A stretch of DNA of 64,000 bases from Sphingobacteriia bacterium RIFOXYC2_FULL_35_18 (GTDB lineage: Bacteria; Bacteroidota; Bacteroidia; Chitinophagales; Chitinophagaceae): the NCBI GenBank assembly GCA_001829005.1, contig MIAG01000001.1:62001-126000 (forward strand), given 5' to 3'. The notes beneath the pieces were generated by a model. It worked only from the letters and a program-made list of their open reading frames with translations. It was not told where the DNA came from and made no database searches. Below, in pieces: positions 34,433 to 43,798 of this stretch (the stretch's first letter is position 1; each line of letters begins with the position of its first letter). A program made the translations under genes and the position numbers.

Positions 34433-35251
34433 ATGAAAAAGCTTAAACTATTCGCATCAATTATTGCAGCAACTGCTTTATTTGCTTCTTGTAAAAAAAA
34501 TGACAGTGCTCCAGAAGCACAGGTAGTAAAGGAAATTATGGTGTCATTGGCAGCTGCCAATGAAAATCCGCAACCTGCTGGCAGAATGGAAAAAGGAATG
34601 GCCATGATTAAAATTTACAATGATAATTCTATTATGGTAGATGCTTCTTTAACCGGCTTTTCTGCTACCGACAACTTAACGTTAGCGCATATTCATGCGG
34701 GTGACCCTGTTACCAATGGTCCAGTGGTATTAGATTTAATGCCTGCATTTACTGGTAGCTCACTTAAATCATCTGTTAAGGGCATTAGAACATCTTTGAT
34801 AGATAGTTTAAAAGCAGGCACTGCCGATTTATACCTCAATATACATTCAACACAAGTGGGATCTGGTATAGTAAGAGGGCAATTATTTAATGAAGTTACT
34901 TTTGCTAGCAGTGTAGCTTTATCTGGCGCTAACGAAGTTCCTTCTGTAACAACAACCGCTACTGGAATGGCTCTTTTACGGATAACTGCCGACAATAAAT
35001 TATACAGCAAAGTAACTGTAACCAATTTAGAATCTGCAGACGCGTTAAGCGCAGCGCATATTCATACTGGTGCTGCTGGAACCAATGGGGGTGTTCTTCT
35101 AGGAATTTGTGGCAGTGCTGCGGATTTTGGAGTAACAAAAATATTTTCACCAACCACTGCAATTATCAATTCAATTAAAAATGATGCACTGTATGTGAAT
35201 GTACATTCTACTATGAGACCATCTGGTGTGGTTAGAGGACAAATTAGGTAA
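34433..35251 (+). CDS. Lipoprotein with two CHRD domains
   Basis: MKKLKLFASIIAATALFASCKKN is a lipoprotein signal with Cys20. Two CHRD (chordin-like) domains follow, at about residues 35-150 and 155-270. Each shows the repeated pattern of an N-terminal strand (SLAAANENPQPAGRMEKGMAMIKI / ALSGANEVPSVTTTATGMALLRI), then LAHIHAGDPVTNGPVVLDL / AAHIHTGAAGTNGGVLLGI, and a closing VHSTxxxSGxVRGQ (NIHSTQVGSGIVRGQLF / NVHSTMRPSGVVRGQIR). The HIH motif is conserved in both. 272 aa. CHRD proteins in bacteria have no assigned function. It precedes the carB-like gene by 61 nt on the same strand but is likely transcribed separately. Confidence 0.86.
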   Translation: MKKLKLFASIIAATALFASCKKNDSAPEAQVVKEIMVSLAAANENPQPAGRMEKGMAMIKIYNDNSIMVDASLTGFSATDNLTLAHIHAGDPVTNGPVVLDLMPAFTGSSLKSSVKGIRTSLIDSLKAGTADLYLNIHSTQVGSGIVRGQLFNEVTFASSVALSGANEVPSVTTTATGMALLRITADNKLYSKVTVTNLESADALSAAHIHTGAAGTNGGVLLGICGSAADFGVTKIFSPTTAIINSIKNDALYVNVHSTMRPSGVVRGQIR

Positions 35252-35287
35252 GGAAAAAAAATAACTGCCAAAATAGTTCAGAGACCT

Positions 35288-35295
35288 TAATTTTG
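35288..35295 (+). promoter_or_regulatory. Candidate -7 promoter element upstream of the carB-like gene
   Basis: TAATTTTG matches TAnnTTTG exactly, 17 nt before the ATG at 35313. No clear -33 TTG is seen. The same 12-mer TTAATTTTGCAG recurs before radA. Confidence 0.4.
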
Positions 35296-35312
35296 CAGAA
35301 TTCTTGTAAAAA

Positions 35313-36506
35313 ATGAACCCTACACTGAACTCCAACGAATCAATCCCTTCTAAAAAGAAAAAAATAATTGTTTTAGGTAGCGGCCCCAACCGCATTGGAC
35401 AGGGAATTGAATTTGATTACTGTTGCGTACATGGTCTGTTAGCCATAAAAGAATGTGGATACGAAGCCATTATGGTGAATTGTAATCCTGAGACGGTTTC
35501 CACCGATTTTGATATGGCAGACAAGCTTTATTTTGAGCCTGTATTTTGGGAGCATTTATGGGAAATAATTGAACTAGAGCAGCCAGATGGAATCATTGTT
35601 CAGTTGGGTGGTCAAACTGCTTTAAAGTTGGCCAAACGTTTACATGAGAAAGGTATTCCAATTGTAGGTACTTCTTTTGAGAACATGGATATTGCAGAAG
35701 ACAGGGGTCGTTTTAGTGATTTATTAAAAGAATTAAATATACCTTATCCGGAGTACGGAACCGCATACAATGCTGAAGAAGCCATTGAGGTTGCCAACAA
35801 AGTAGGGTACCCCGTTTTGGTTAGACCTAGCTATGTAATTGGTGGACAACGGATGAGAATTGTGATTAACGACGAGGAAGTAGAGAAGGCTGTAATCAGC
35901 TTGCTAAAACATATTCCTGGTAATAAAATCTTAATTGATCATTTCTTAGACAGGTGCCAAGAAGCAGAAGTAGACGCCATTTTTGATGGAGAAGAATTTC
36001 ATATCATGGGCGTAATGGAACATATTGAACCGGCTGGTATTCATAGTGGAGATAGTAACGCGGTTTTACCTGCTTTTAATTTAACACCCTTGGTAATAGA
36101 GACCATGGAATTTTACGCAGAAAAAATTGCACGTGCTTTAAATATCAAAGGGCTAATCAATATTCAATTTGCTATTAAAAATGGTAAAGTGTATGTGATT
36201 GAAGCTAACCCTCGTGCATCTAGAACCACTCCATTTATTGCGAAAGCATATCAAATTCCTTATTTGAATATTGCTACCAAAGTAATGTTGGGTGCTGCTA
36301 AGTTGTCTGAGTTTACTATGGAGAAAAAATTAGAAGGCTATGCCATTAAAGAACCTGTATTTAGTTTCGATAAATTCCCTGGTGTGAATAAAGAACTAGG
36401 ACCTGAAATGAAGAGTACTGGTGAAGCCATTCGATTTATTAAAGACCTAAGAGATCCTTACTTCAGAACGCTGTACAAAGAGCGTAGTATGAACCTGAGT
36501 AGATAA
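35313..36506 (+). CDS. Carbamoyl-phosphate synthase large subunit, second synthetase half only
   Basis: ATP-grasp protein matching the second (carbamate-phosphorylating) half of CarB. KKIIVLGSGPNRIGQGIEFDYCCVHGLLAIKECGYEAIMVNCNPETVSTDFDMADKLYFEP corresponds to E. coli CarB from about residue 555. HFLDRCQEAEVDAIFDGEEFHIMGVMEHIEPAGIHSGDSNAVLPAF and GLINIQFAIKNGKVYVIEANPRASRTTPFIAKA carry the ATP-grasp metal ligands. It stops after GPEMKSTGEAIRFIKDLRDPYFRTLY, so the MGS-like allosteric domain is absent too. 397 aa against ~1070 for full CarB. It has its own ATG, a possible promoter and a terminator, so it is not obviously a decayed fragment. The first half may be a separate gene, as in some archaea and Aquifex. 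Uncertain: partial duplicate or true split subunit. Confidence 0.85.
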   Translation: MNPTLNSNESIPSKKKKIIVLGSGPNRIGQGIEFDYCCVHGLLAIKECGYEAIMVNCNPETVSTDFDMADKLYFEPVFWEHLWEIIELEQPDGIIVQLGGQTALKLAKRLHEKGIPIVGTSFENMDIAEDRGRFSDLLKELNIPYPEYGTAYNAEEAIEVANKVGYPVLVRPSYVIGGQRMRIVINDEEVEKAVISLLKHIPGNKILIDHFLDRCQEAEVDAIFDGEEFHIMGVMEHIEPAGIHSGDSNAVLPAFNLTPLVIETMEFYAEKIARALNIKGLINIQFAIKNGKVYVIEANPRASRTTPFIAKAYQIPYLNIATKVMLGAAKLSEFTMEKKLEGYAIKEPVFSFDKFPGVNKELGPEMKSTGEAIRFIKDLRDPYFRTLYKERSMNLSR

Positions 36507-36525
36507 GGTATTAATACCTGATTTT

Positions 36526-36557
36526 GAGGCTGCAGCAAAAAACTGCAGCCTTTTTAT
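36526..36557 (+). terminator. Terminator after the carB-like gene
   Basis: AGGCTGCAG-CAAAAAA-CTGCAGCCT followed by TTTTATTT, 20 nt past the stop codon. A strong intrinsic terminator isolating this gene from comEC. Confidence 0.88.
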
Positions 36558-36570
36558 TTAGGTTTATTCT

Positions 36571-38601
36571 ATGGCAACTATTTTTAAGGATAAAAGTTGG
36601 TGGCAATTTACTTTAACCAGAATTACCCTCTCACTGATTGTTGGCATTCTATTGGGGAAATATGTATTCATTCCGAAATGGTTGCTATTATTGATTTTGA
36701 GTGGATCTATTATTGTTTGGATAATGGTAGATCAACTTTCTATGATCGCTTATTTCAAAAAAAGATGGATCAGTGGATTATCGATTCTGGTGGTCTTCAT
36801 TGGTGTAGGGATAAGCGTATATCAACTTGCTACCAAAACAACTATTCAAATTAAAGCAAGGGTAATTTTGCAAGGAATCCCCATCAAAAAACCCAATAGC
36901 TATCAAACTACTGCGGCAATGGGAGAAACACTTTTACTAATTTACTTTCACCCATATACTAATATTCATTTACTTAATGCAGGCACCATTATTCACTTGC
37001 ATAAAAAACCATTGCCCATAGCTAATACTAGTAACCCTGGTGGATTTAATTTCAAGGAATATGCTGCAAGTCAAAAAACACACCACCAGATTTATTTAAC
37101 AAGTAAAGATTTTAGCATTGTTGGTGAAACCAATTTATCTTTTTCAATTTCGCTTTTGATTAAAGCCCAACAATATGTACTAAAAACATTAGAAAAGTAT
37201 ATTCATAATCTCAGAGAAAGAAGCGTTTCTGAAGCTTTATTAATTGGATATAAAAAAAATCTAGATAAAGAATTAATGAATGCTTATAGCAATACTGGTG
37301 TGATACATATTATTGCTATAAGTGGCTTGCACCTTGGAATGATTTATGCACTCTTACGCTGGTTATTTAAACCAATGAATCACTTAAAAAAAATGCAATG
37401 GTTAAAAAGCAGCGCTATTTTATTCATTATATGGGGCTTCACTTTACTCACTGGTGCAGGGGCTTCGGTATTAAGAGCCGCAGTCATGTTTAGTTTTTTA
37501 TTATTGGGAGCGCATCAAAATAAGCCCAATCATATCATTAATACCCTTGCTGCGTCTGCTTTCTGCCTTTTATTGTATCAACCTCTATTCTTATGGGATA
37601 TTGGATTTCAATTGTCTTATGCTGCGGTAATTGGGATAGTGCTTTTTGCAAAACCAATTGAAAAGTGGATATATATTGAAAATAAAATATTACGCTATTG
37701 TTGGCAACTAAGCAGTGTAACTTTTGCAGCTCAACTACTAACATTCCCTTTACTGCTTTATTATTTTAATAGCTTCCCCAATTTATTTTTGTTTACCAAT
37801 TTTATTGCAGTACCAATCTCTGGATGTATACTTTATTTGTTGATCGGTTTATTGCTAATTGCGCCATTTAGCATTATTGCAAAACCAATTGGTACAATCA
37901 TTGAATGGTTGATTTTACAAATGAATAGCTTCATTCAAAATAGTGCTACGTTACCCTTTGCAATCAACGAATATATTCAAGTGTCGTTGGCACAAACTAT
38001 TTGCTTATACATATTTATCTTAGCTTGGGCAGTTTGGATAGCGCAAAAAAATCGAGTGTCATTTTGGTTGGGCTGTAGTGGTGTATTATTTTTTATTGCT
38101 ATTCGTTCCATTGATTTGATTCAGTTACAAAATCAGCAAAAATTAATAGTATACCATGCGCCAAAATATACGGCCATAGATATTCTAGAGGGATTGGGGC
38201 ATCGGTATTTGGGAGACCGCGCATTAGAGCGGAACACCATTTTAAAAAATAATTACCTCTCGCCAACCCGAACACTTTATAGAGTAGGTCTTCCACTGCA
38301 ACAAACTACAATGATGTTACGCGCACCATTTGTGATTAGTCGCAATAAGAAAGTGTTGTTGGTTCACCCTAGATTAGCTTTTCCTGAATTATATATGATA
38401 CCAGAAATTGATTTAATCATCTTTCTAGGAGGGCCATCCATTCCCTTTACCAAAATTGCAAGCCGATTCCCTAAAACCATATTGGTTTTTGACAGCAGCA
38501 ACCCACTGTGGAAAATACAGCTATGGAAAAAAGAGGCAGACCGCTTACATTTGCGCCATCATTCAGTTCCCGAACAGGGTGCGTTTGAATACAATCTCTA
38601 A
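36571..38601 (+). CDS. comEC: ComEC/Rec2 family DNA-uptake channel protein
   Basis: Inner-membrane channel for single-stranded DNA in natural transformation. N-terminal helices (residues ~15-85) precede a DUF4131-like soluble OB region. The competence domain starts near residue 210 with ALLIGYKKNLDKELMNAYSNTGVIHIIAISGLHLGMIYALL, in which the ISGLH motif is diagnostic. FTLLTGAGASVLRAAVMFSFLLLG and LLYQPLFLWDIGFQLSYAAVIGI complete the family pattern. The C-terminal ~150 residues are soluble but show no HxHxDH motif, so the metallo-beta-lactamase domain of Bacillus ComEC seems absent, as is usual in this phylum from memory. 676 aa. comF and radA in the same window fit a transformation capacity, though no pilus genes are seen. 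Confidence 0.9.
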   Translation: MATIFKDKSWWQFTLTRITLSLIVGILLGKYVFIPKWLLLLILSGSIIVWIMVDQLSMIAYFKKRWISGLSILVVFIGVGISVYQLATKTTIQIKARVILQGIPIKKPNSYQTTAAMGETLLLIYFHPYTNIHLLNAGTIIHLHKKPLPIANTSNPGGFNFKEYAASQKTHHQIYLTSKDFSIVGETNLSFSISLLIKAQQYVLKTLEKYIHNLRERSVSEALLIGYKKNLDKELMNAYSNTGVIHIIAISGLHLGMIYALLRWLFKPMNHLKKMQWLKSSAILFIIWGFTLLTGAGASVLRAAVMFSFLLLGAHQNKPNHIINTLAASAFCLLLYQPLFLWDIGFQLSYAAVIGIVLFAKPIEKWIYIENKILRYCWQLSSVTFAAQLLTFPLLLYYFNSFPNLFLFTNFIAVPISGCILYLLIGLLLIAPFSIIAKPIGTIIEWLILQMNSFIQNSATLPFAINEYIQVSLAQTICLYIFILAWAVWIAQKNRVSFWLGCSGVLFFIAIRSIDLIQLQNQQKLIVYHAPKYTAIDILEGLGHRYLGDRALERNTILKNNYLSPTRTLYRVGLPLQQTTMMLRAPFVISRNKKVLLVHPRLAFPELYMIPEIDLIIFLGGPSIPFTKIASRFPKTILVFDSSNPLWKIQLWKKEADRLHLRHHSVPEQGAFEYNL

Positions 38602-38643
38602 CTTTTGCCCCATTTAACTGCCTTCGGGCTGAAAGCAAAACTT

Positions 38644-40137
38644 ATGCAAAAAAAAATTAATTCTGCGCTGATTTCTGTTTTTTACAAAGATGGTTTAGAA
38701 CCTATTGCTCGTCAATTACAATCATTAGGCATCACTATTTATTCTACTGGTGGTACCCAAACTTTTCTAGAAAATTTGGGAATCAACTGTGTACCAGTAG
38801 AAAGTTTAACTACTTACCCTTCCATTTTAGGGGGCCGAGTTAAAACTTTACATCCAGTTGTATTTGGCGGTATCTTAGGTAGAAGATATGAAGCGCAAGA
38901 TCTGCAAGAGATGCAAGAATACAAGATTCCTGAAATAGATTTAGTTATAGTGGACCTCTACCCATTTGAGGAAACCTTGAAGAGTACGAATGAAGAGAAA
39001 TTGATTATTGAAAAAATTGATATTGGCGGACCATCCATGATTCGTGCTGCTGCAAAGAATTTTAAAGATGTTACTGTTATAGCAGCGAAAGACAGTTACG
39101 CTGAATTAGAAACATTACTCATTAGTCAAAAAGGGGAAACAACCATTGAACAAAGAAAAGCATTTGCTGCAAAAGCATTTGAAGTAGTGATGCACTACGA
39201 CATTGCCATCAGCAATTATTTTAACCCTGGCGCAGAGCAGGTGTTACGCTATGGAGAAAACCCTCATCAAAAAGCCAGTTTTAAAGGAGACTTATCAAAA
39301 GTATTTACACAATTAAATGGTAAGGAACTTTCTTATAATAATTTAGTAGACGTAGATGCTGCAATACAATTGATTGCAGAATTCAGCAATTACAATGAAG
39401 CAGTATTTGCCATAATTAAACATACCAATGTTTGCGGAGTTGCTGCTAGAGCAACGGTTAAACAAGCATGGGATTCAGCATTAGCAGGCGACCCAGAAAG
39501 TGCTTTTGGCGGAGTATTGGTTTGTAATAATCCCATTGATGCAGCAACTGCAGAAGCCATTAATGAAATATTTTTTGAAGTATTGGTTGCACCTGCATTT
39601 AATGAAGATGCATTAACTGTTTTAAAAAGTAAAAAGAATAGAATTTTATTACAGCTGAATCAAAAGGATTTTAAAACTGCCATTATGCAGAAATCTATTT
39701 TGAATGGCACACTTATTCAAGATACCGATCAAGGAAACTTTGAAAAATGGGAGGAAGTAGGTGGAAGAACTTGCACACCATCAGAAAAAGATAACCTAGT
39801 ATTTGCCAATATTATTTGTAAGCATTTAAAAAGTAATGCGATTGCATTGGTTAAAGATTTACAATTGGTAGGTAAAGGATGTGGCCAAACAAGTAGAATT
39901 GATTCTTTGCGTCAATCTATAGACAAAGCCAAACAATTCAATTTCGATTTAAAAGGAGCCGTATTAGCATCTGATGCTTTTTTCCCATTTAATGATTGTG
40001 TTCAAATTGCCCACGCAGCGGGAATGGAAGCATTCATTCAACCTGGTGGATCTGTAAGAGATAAAGACAGTGTTGAATATTGCGTTACTAATCAACTAGC
40101 CATGGTTATGACTAGTACTAGACACTTTAAACACTAA
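38644..40137 (+). CDS. purH: Bifunctional AICAR transformylase / IMP cyclohydrolase
   Basis: Catalyses the last two steps of IMP synthesis. The N-terminal cyclohydrolase domain shows NSALISVFYKDGLEPIARQLQSLGITIYSTGGT and GGRVKTLHPVVFGGIL. The transformylase domain has RYGENPHQKASF, IIKHTNVCGVA (catalytic Lys-His) and DPESAFGGVLVCN, ending in ASDAFFPFNDCVQIAHAAGMEAFIQPGGSVRDKD. I use the Met at 38644; the ORF-track start is a TTG lying in a TAACTTTTG promoter-like element. 497 aa is normal. It begins 42 nt after comEC, and its stop is 5 nt before the DMT transporter. Confidence 0.96.
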   Translation: MQKKINSALISVFYKDGLEPIARQLQSLGITIYSTGGTQTFLENLGINCVPVESLTTYPSILGGRVKTLHPVVFGGILGRRYEAQDLQEMQEYKIPEIDLVIVDLYPFEETLKSTNEEKLIIEKIDIGGPSMIRAAAKNFKDVTVIAAKDSYAELETLLISQKGETTIEQRKAFAAKAFEVVMHYDIAISNYFNPGAEQVLRYGENPHQKASFKGDLSKVFTQLNGKELSYNNLVDVDAAIQLIAEFSNYNEAVFAIIKHTNVCGVAARATVKQAWDSALAGDPESAFGGVLVCNNPIDAATAEAINEIFFEVLVAPAFNEDALTVLKSKKNRILLQLNQKDFKTAIMQKSILNGTLIQDTDQGNFEKWEEVGGRTCTPSEKDNLVFANIICKHLKSNAIALVKDLQLVGKGCGQTSRIDSLRQSIDKAKQFNFDLKGAVLASDAFFPFNDCVQIAHAAGMEAFIQPGGSVRDKDSVEYCVTNQLAMVMTSTRHFKH

Positions 40138-40142
40138 TTCTA

Positions 40143-41069
40143 TTGACAACCAAACAAAAAGCATATTTAGCACTTTCTGTTACTAGCATTGTATGGGGTA
40201 CCAGTTGGGTTGCCAGTAGATATGCTGTACAAAATGCACCTGCTTTACAAGTTTCTGCAACTAGGCAATTGATTGCAGGAACATTATTTGCTGGTTTCTT
40301 TTTATTGAAAGGTGAAAAACTCCCTAGCCTTAAACAAATGGTTTGGCTAGCGGGCATGTCGGTGCTCTTGTTTGTATTTGCAAATGGTTTAGCAACAGTA
40401 GGCGTAAAATATATTTCTAGTGGATTGGCTGCACTTATTGCGGCGCTTTACCCATTAAGTGTGGTAATCATAGAAAAAATATTTTTTAAAAATACCCGCA
40501 TAGGGTTATTTACTTTTATAGGAATTCTCTTGGGCATTAGTGGTATTGCCATTGTATTTTACGACAATGCTTTTCACCATCAAAGCCCAAACTATTGGAT
40601 AGGCATTTTGGTTTCTGTTATTGCCATGCTCAGTTGGAGTGTGGGTACCATCATTATTGCAAGAAAGCAAATTAATATCAATCCTTACTATGCTATTGGC
40701 TGGGAAATGATTTTTGCTTCCTTGATATTATTTATGACTGCCGGAGTTACCAATAACTTGATTCCATTTTCACAATTTCCCGCACAAACCTGGTATGCAA
40801 TTGCTTATTTAGTAGTCATGGGATCTTTAATTGCTGTAGTTGCATTCTTGTATACTATGAAGCATCTTGAAGCTTCGGTTGCAGCCCTGTATGCCTATGT
40901 TAACCCAATTGTTGCAATTGTAATTGGCTCCTATTTAGTACATGAGCCTTTAACCAAAGAAATTGTTGTTGGATCAATCATTACCATTATTGGGGTATAT
41001 ATGGTTAACCAAAGTTTGAAAAAACAAAAGGCACTAAAGCAGTCTGGTTTAGATAAAAAAACACCCTAA
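40143..41069 (+). CDS. EamA/DMT family transporter
   Basis: Ten-helix drug/metabolite transporter with two EamA repeats: the first about residues 5-140 (LALSVTSIVWGTSWVASRYAVQNAPALQVSATRQLIAGTLFAGFFLL), the second about 150-295 (WIGILVSVIAMLSWSVGTIIIARK ... LEASVAALYAYVNPIVAIVIGSYLVHEPLTKEIVVGSIITIIGVYMVN). The start codon is TTG at 40143, 5 nt after purH, so it is likely transcribed with purH. 308 aa. Substrate unknown; amino acid or nucleoside-related export is common in the family. Confidence 0.88.
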   Translation: MTTKQKAYLALSVTSIVWGTSWVASRYAVQNAPALQVSATRQLIAGTLFAGFFLLKGEKLPSLKQMVWLAGMSVLLFVFANGLATVGVKYISSGLAALIAALYPLSVVIIEKIFFKNTRIGLFTFIGILLGISGIAIVFYDNAFHHQSPNYWIGILVSVIAMLSWSVGTIIIARKQININPYYAIGWEMIFASLILFMTAGVTNNLIPFSQFPAQTWYAIAYLVVMGSLIAVVAFLYTMKHLEASVAALYAYVNPIVAIVIGSYLVHEPLTKEIVVGSIITIIGVYMVNQSLKKQKALKQSGLDKKTP

Positions 41070-41102
41070 TCTTTTCTGTCCTTTATTAGTAATACACGCG
41101 TT

Positions 41103-42425
41103 TTATTTTGTGCAGTATTTTAATAAAAAATCAGCGTACATATTTCTCCAACCAATAAATTCAGGCTGTGTAGTCAAAAAATTATTATGAAAAATCGGAA
41201 TAAAAACACCTCCGTATTTTTGGTATAATTTATACATATCCTCCAGTGTTTTAGTGGCTTCAGCTACGGTTCTCTTTTCATTAAAAATAACGGTGGCATC
41301 CATATAACAAAATGGATAAATCACTAAAGGAGTAGGCTGGTTGGCTACCAAATCAAACCAAATAAATGGTTTTGTAAAAGATGCCCTAAACCCAGTTATT
41401 TGCGGATAGCCCATTGAGTAGTCGGCTTCAACACCTGAATTTACAAGGGCTCTGTAGGTTTCAGGGAAATTCAAATGAACATAATGTTGTCTTGAATTCT
41501 TTACAGGTTCTTGAATAATTTCTGCCAACAGTTTGATTTCTTTTTCCAAAACTTGTTCTCTTGTTCCGGTAATTGAAATTGAATTATGTTGAATTACAGA
41601 AGGATGTATGCCCACTGTATACTTTTTAGCATGACCCCTTATCAATAATTGCATTGCTCCTGAATTGGGTGAAATATTTTTATGCAATGCATCTCGCTTT
41701 GAAGCAAGCAAGAAAAAATACATTGGTTTTAATTGTAAGCTTTCGTGTAATAAATGAAGCCAATCATACTCATCATAAGGATCTTTTTGAACACCAGCCA
41801 ACACTTGTAAGCGCTCCACTAGCTCATTAAATTTCAGATTTACTAGTTGCTTAAAATAACCCAAAGCATTCCTGAAACTGCTATGGTGCAAGTAGCTGTA
41901 TGCAATATCAATATCATAACTGGGCTTGAAGAAGAATTGACGGCTTACTTGAACATTCAATTTTTTTGCTAATTCATCTAACCAATAATTAACCAAAGGG
42001 AATTGTAGAAAACCATTTTGATATGCCAATGATTGTTCCGGTAAGTACCTTCCGTAGCTATCTTTTTGATGTGGTAGCCATTCTTCGTATCGGGTAATTA
42101 AATAAAAAGCTGCTGAAAACAAATCGAATGGAATAGTTCCTTCAGTATTAAAAAAAGCGGGATGGTCTTTCCATTTGGAGAAAAGAATGTCTTGTTTGCA
42201 TATATTGCTTTGTTCCAATAAACCATAAGGATAAATATGGCAGGGTATGGAGGAAATATTAGTAGAGGAATAATTTAATCTAGGCCCTTCATACTTTTTA
42301 AAATATTCAAGATCAATAGTAGTTCTTGCTTGTTCTTGAAATAAAGTAGATACAATATATTCTAAGCGGGGTGTAAGCTTGTCTGCATAAATCAAAAGGA
42401 TATTTGATGCTGACATACTCATCAT
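41103..42425 (-). CDS. Polysaccharide-deacetylase-like protein with DUF7033 N-terminal domain
   Basis: Soluble protein of ~440 aa. The N-terminal ~150 residues (ILLIYADKLTPRLEYIVSTLFQEQ ... PFDLFSAAFYLITRYEEWLPHQKDSYGRYLPEQSLAYQNGFLQFPLVNYWLDELA) match the DUF7033-type domain found before deacetylase domains in Bacteroidota. The remainder looks like a NodB-fold barrel: FKPSYDIDIAYSYLHH holds the expected Asp-Asp metal motif, and YTVGIHPSVIQH and GYPQITGFRASFTKPF follow. It is the distal gene of a tight leftward trio: its start overlaps the end of lutB by 4 nt. Substrate unknown. The exact Met among MMSMS is unresolved. Confidence 0.78.
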   Translation of the reverse strand: MMSMSASNILLIYADKLTPRLEYIVSTLFQEQARTTIDLEYFKKYEGPRLNYSSTNISSIPCHIYPYGLLEQSNICKQDILFSKWKDHPAFFNTEGTIPFDLFSAAFYLITRYEEWLPHQKDSYGRYLPEQSLAYQNGFLQFPLVNYWLDELAKKLNVQVSRQFFFKPSYDIDIAYSYLHHSSFRNALGYFKQLVNLKFNELVERLQVLAGVQKDPYDEYDWLHLLHESLQLKPMYFFLLASKRDALHKNISPNSGAMQLLIRGHAKKYTVGIHPSVIQHNSISITGTREQVLEKEIKLLAEIIQEPVKNSRQHYVHLNFPETYRALVNSGVEADYSMGYPQITGFRASFTKPFIWFDLVANQPTPLVIYPFCYMDATVIFNEKRTVAEATKTLEDMYKLYQKYGGVFIPIFHNNFLTTQPEFIGWRNMYADFLLKYCTK

Positions 42426-43798
42426 GAATGATTAGCCTCTTTCCATAATTCATTAAATGTTTTGGCGCTAAAATCTAACTCCGATCGATGTGCTGTCCAA
42501 CCTTGAAATACTTTATTCACTACCCAGTTTTTCATTTTTCCATTTCCAGCATTCATCAAAACCCTATTTAAGCTAGCTGTTTTCCAAACCTTCCAAGCTA
42601 TTCGTTCAGCCAAACTGCTATTCCCTTGTACTACTGCTTCATGCCTATTATCTAATAATAATTCATGCAAATTGATTCTTACTGGGCAAACTTCTGTACA
42701 ATTGCCACAAAGTGATGAAGCATAACTTAAATGTTTATACTCGTCCAATCCTTTTAAATAAGGCGTAATTACTTTTCCTATAGGACCACTATAAGTTGTA
42801 TCATACGCATGGCCTCCAATATTTTTGTATACAGGACAAGCATTTAAACAAGCTCCGCATCTTATGCAATACAATGCTTCTCTAGCAGTTTTGTTGGCCA
42901 ATAAATTGGTTCTTCCATTGTCTAACAAAATCACAATCATTTCTTCTGGTCCATCTGTTTCATTGGCTTGCTTGGGGCCTGAAATAATGGTATTGTATAC
43001 TGTTACCTTTTGGCCTGTACCATAAGTAGATAACAACGGCCAGAATAATGCCAAATCATGCACAGAAGGAATTACTTTTTCAATACCCACAATCACGATA
43101 TGGGTTTTAGGCCAGGCACAACTCAACCTTCCATTTCCTTCATTTTCAGTTATGGCTATTGCACCTATATCAGGTAAAATAAAATTTGCTCCTGTAACGC
43201 CAATTTCTGCTTGAACATATTTTTCTCTCAATTTTTGTCTGGCAACCAAGGTTAGTTCTTCAGGACTTAACCCACCTGGAACTCCTAATTTGTCAGCAAA
43301 TAAACGCGCCACGTCTTCTTTACTTTTATGCATAGCAGGAGTTACAATATGATAAGGTGCTTCTCCGTCTAACTGCTGTATATATTCTCCTAAATCTGTT
43401 TCTACACTTTCTATCCCATTTTTTTCTAAATAACTATTGAGATGTATCTCTTCGGTGACCATGCTCTTGCTTTTCACCAAGGTTTTACATTGCTTTTCCT
43501 TACAAATAGCCCCTATTTGAGTCAACGCTTCTTCGGCAGTTTCGGCCCACAATACTTTGGCTCCCCTTGCAGTAATTTTTTCTTCAAATTCTAATAAATA
43601 TTGGTCTAAATGTTCAATGGCATCCCATTTTTTATTCTTTGCTATTTCCCTTGCCTGCATTACATCGGTAAACTGCTTCTTCCCAATTGGAACTACTGCA
43701 TTGTATTTTCCAATATTGAAGTTTATTTTTCTTCTATGCTCTAAGTCAGCCGCTTTAATGGTGCTCTTCGCAATAAAGGTTGCTGCAGTATTACTCAT
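42422..43798 (-). CDS. lutB: Lactate-utilization iron-sulfur protein (LutB/LldF family)
   Basis: Cytoplasmic electron-transfer subunit of the L-lactate oxidising LutABC complex in other bacteria. A LUD domain covers about residues 60-290 (GAKVLWAETAEEALTQI ... VTGANFILPDIGAIAITENEGNGRLSCAWPKTHIVIVGIEKVIPS). Two 4Fe-4S motifs follow: CIRCGACLNACPVYKNIGGHAY and CGNCTEVCPVRINLHELL. 458 aa is normal. lutA and lutC are not adjacent; the gene overlaps DUF3109 by 8 nt upstream and the deacetylase-like gene by 4 nt downstream. The lactate role therefore rests on family membership only. Confidence 0.88.
   Translation of the reverse strand: MSNTAATFIAKSTIKAADLEHRRKINFNIGKYNAVVPIGKKQFTDVMQAREIAKNKKWDAIEHLDQYLLEFEEKITARGAKVLWAETAEEALTQIGAICKEKQCKTLVKSKSMVTEEIHLNSYLEKNGIESVETDLGEYIQQLDGEAPYHIVTPAMHKSKEDVARLFADKLGVPGGLSPEELTLVARQKLREKYVQAEIGVTGANFILPDIGAIAITENEGNGRLSCAWPKTHIVIVGIEKVIPSVHDLALFWPLLSTYGTGQKVTVYNTIISGPKQANETDGPEEMIVILLDNGRTNLLANKTAREALYCIRCGACLNACPVYKNIGGHAYDTTYSGPIGKVITPYLKGLDEYKHLSYASSLCGNCTEVCPVRINLHELLLDNRHEAVVQGNSSLAERIAWKVWKTASLNRVLMNAGNGKMKNWVVNKVFQGWTAHRSELDFSAKTFNELWKEANHS

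Noticed and set aside
34312-34605. 97-aa minus-strand ORF between the two lipoprotein genes
   Set aside because: Overlaps the signal peptide of the CHRD protein antisense and has no start context or recognisable domain.
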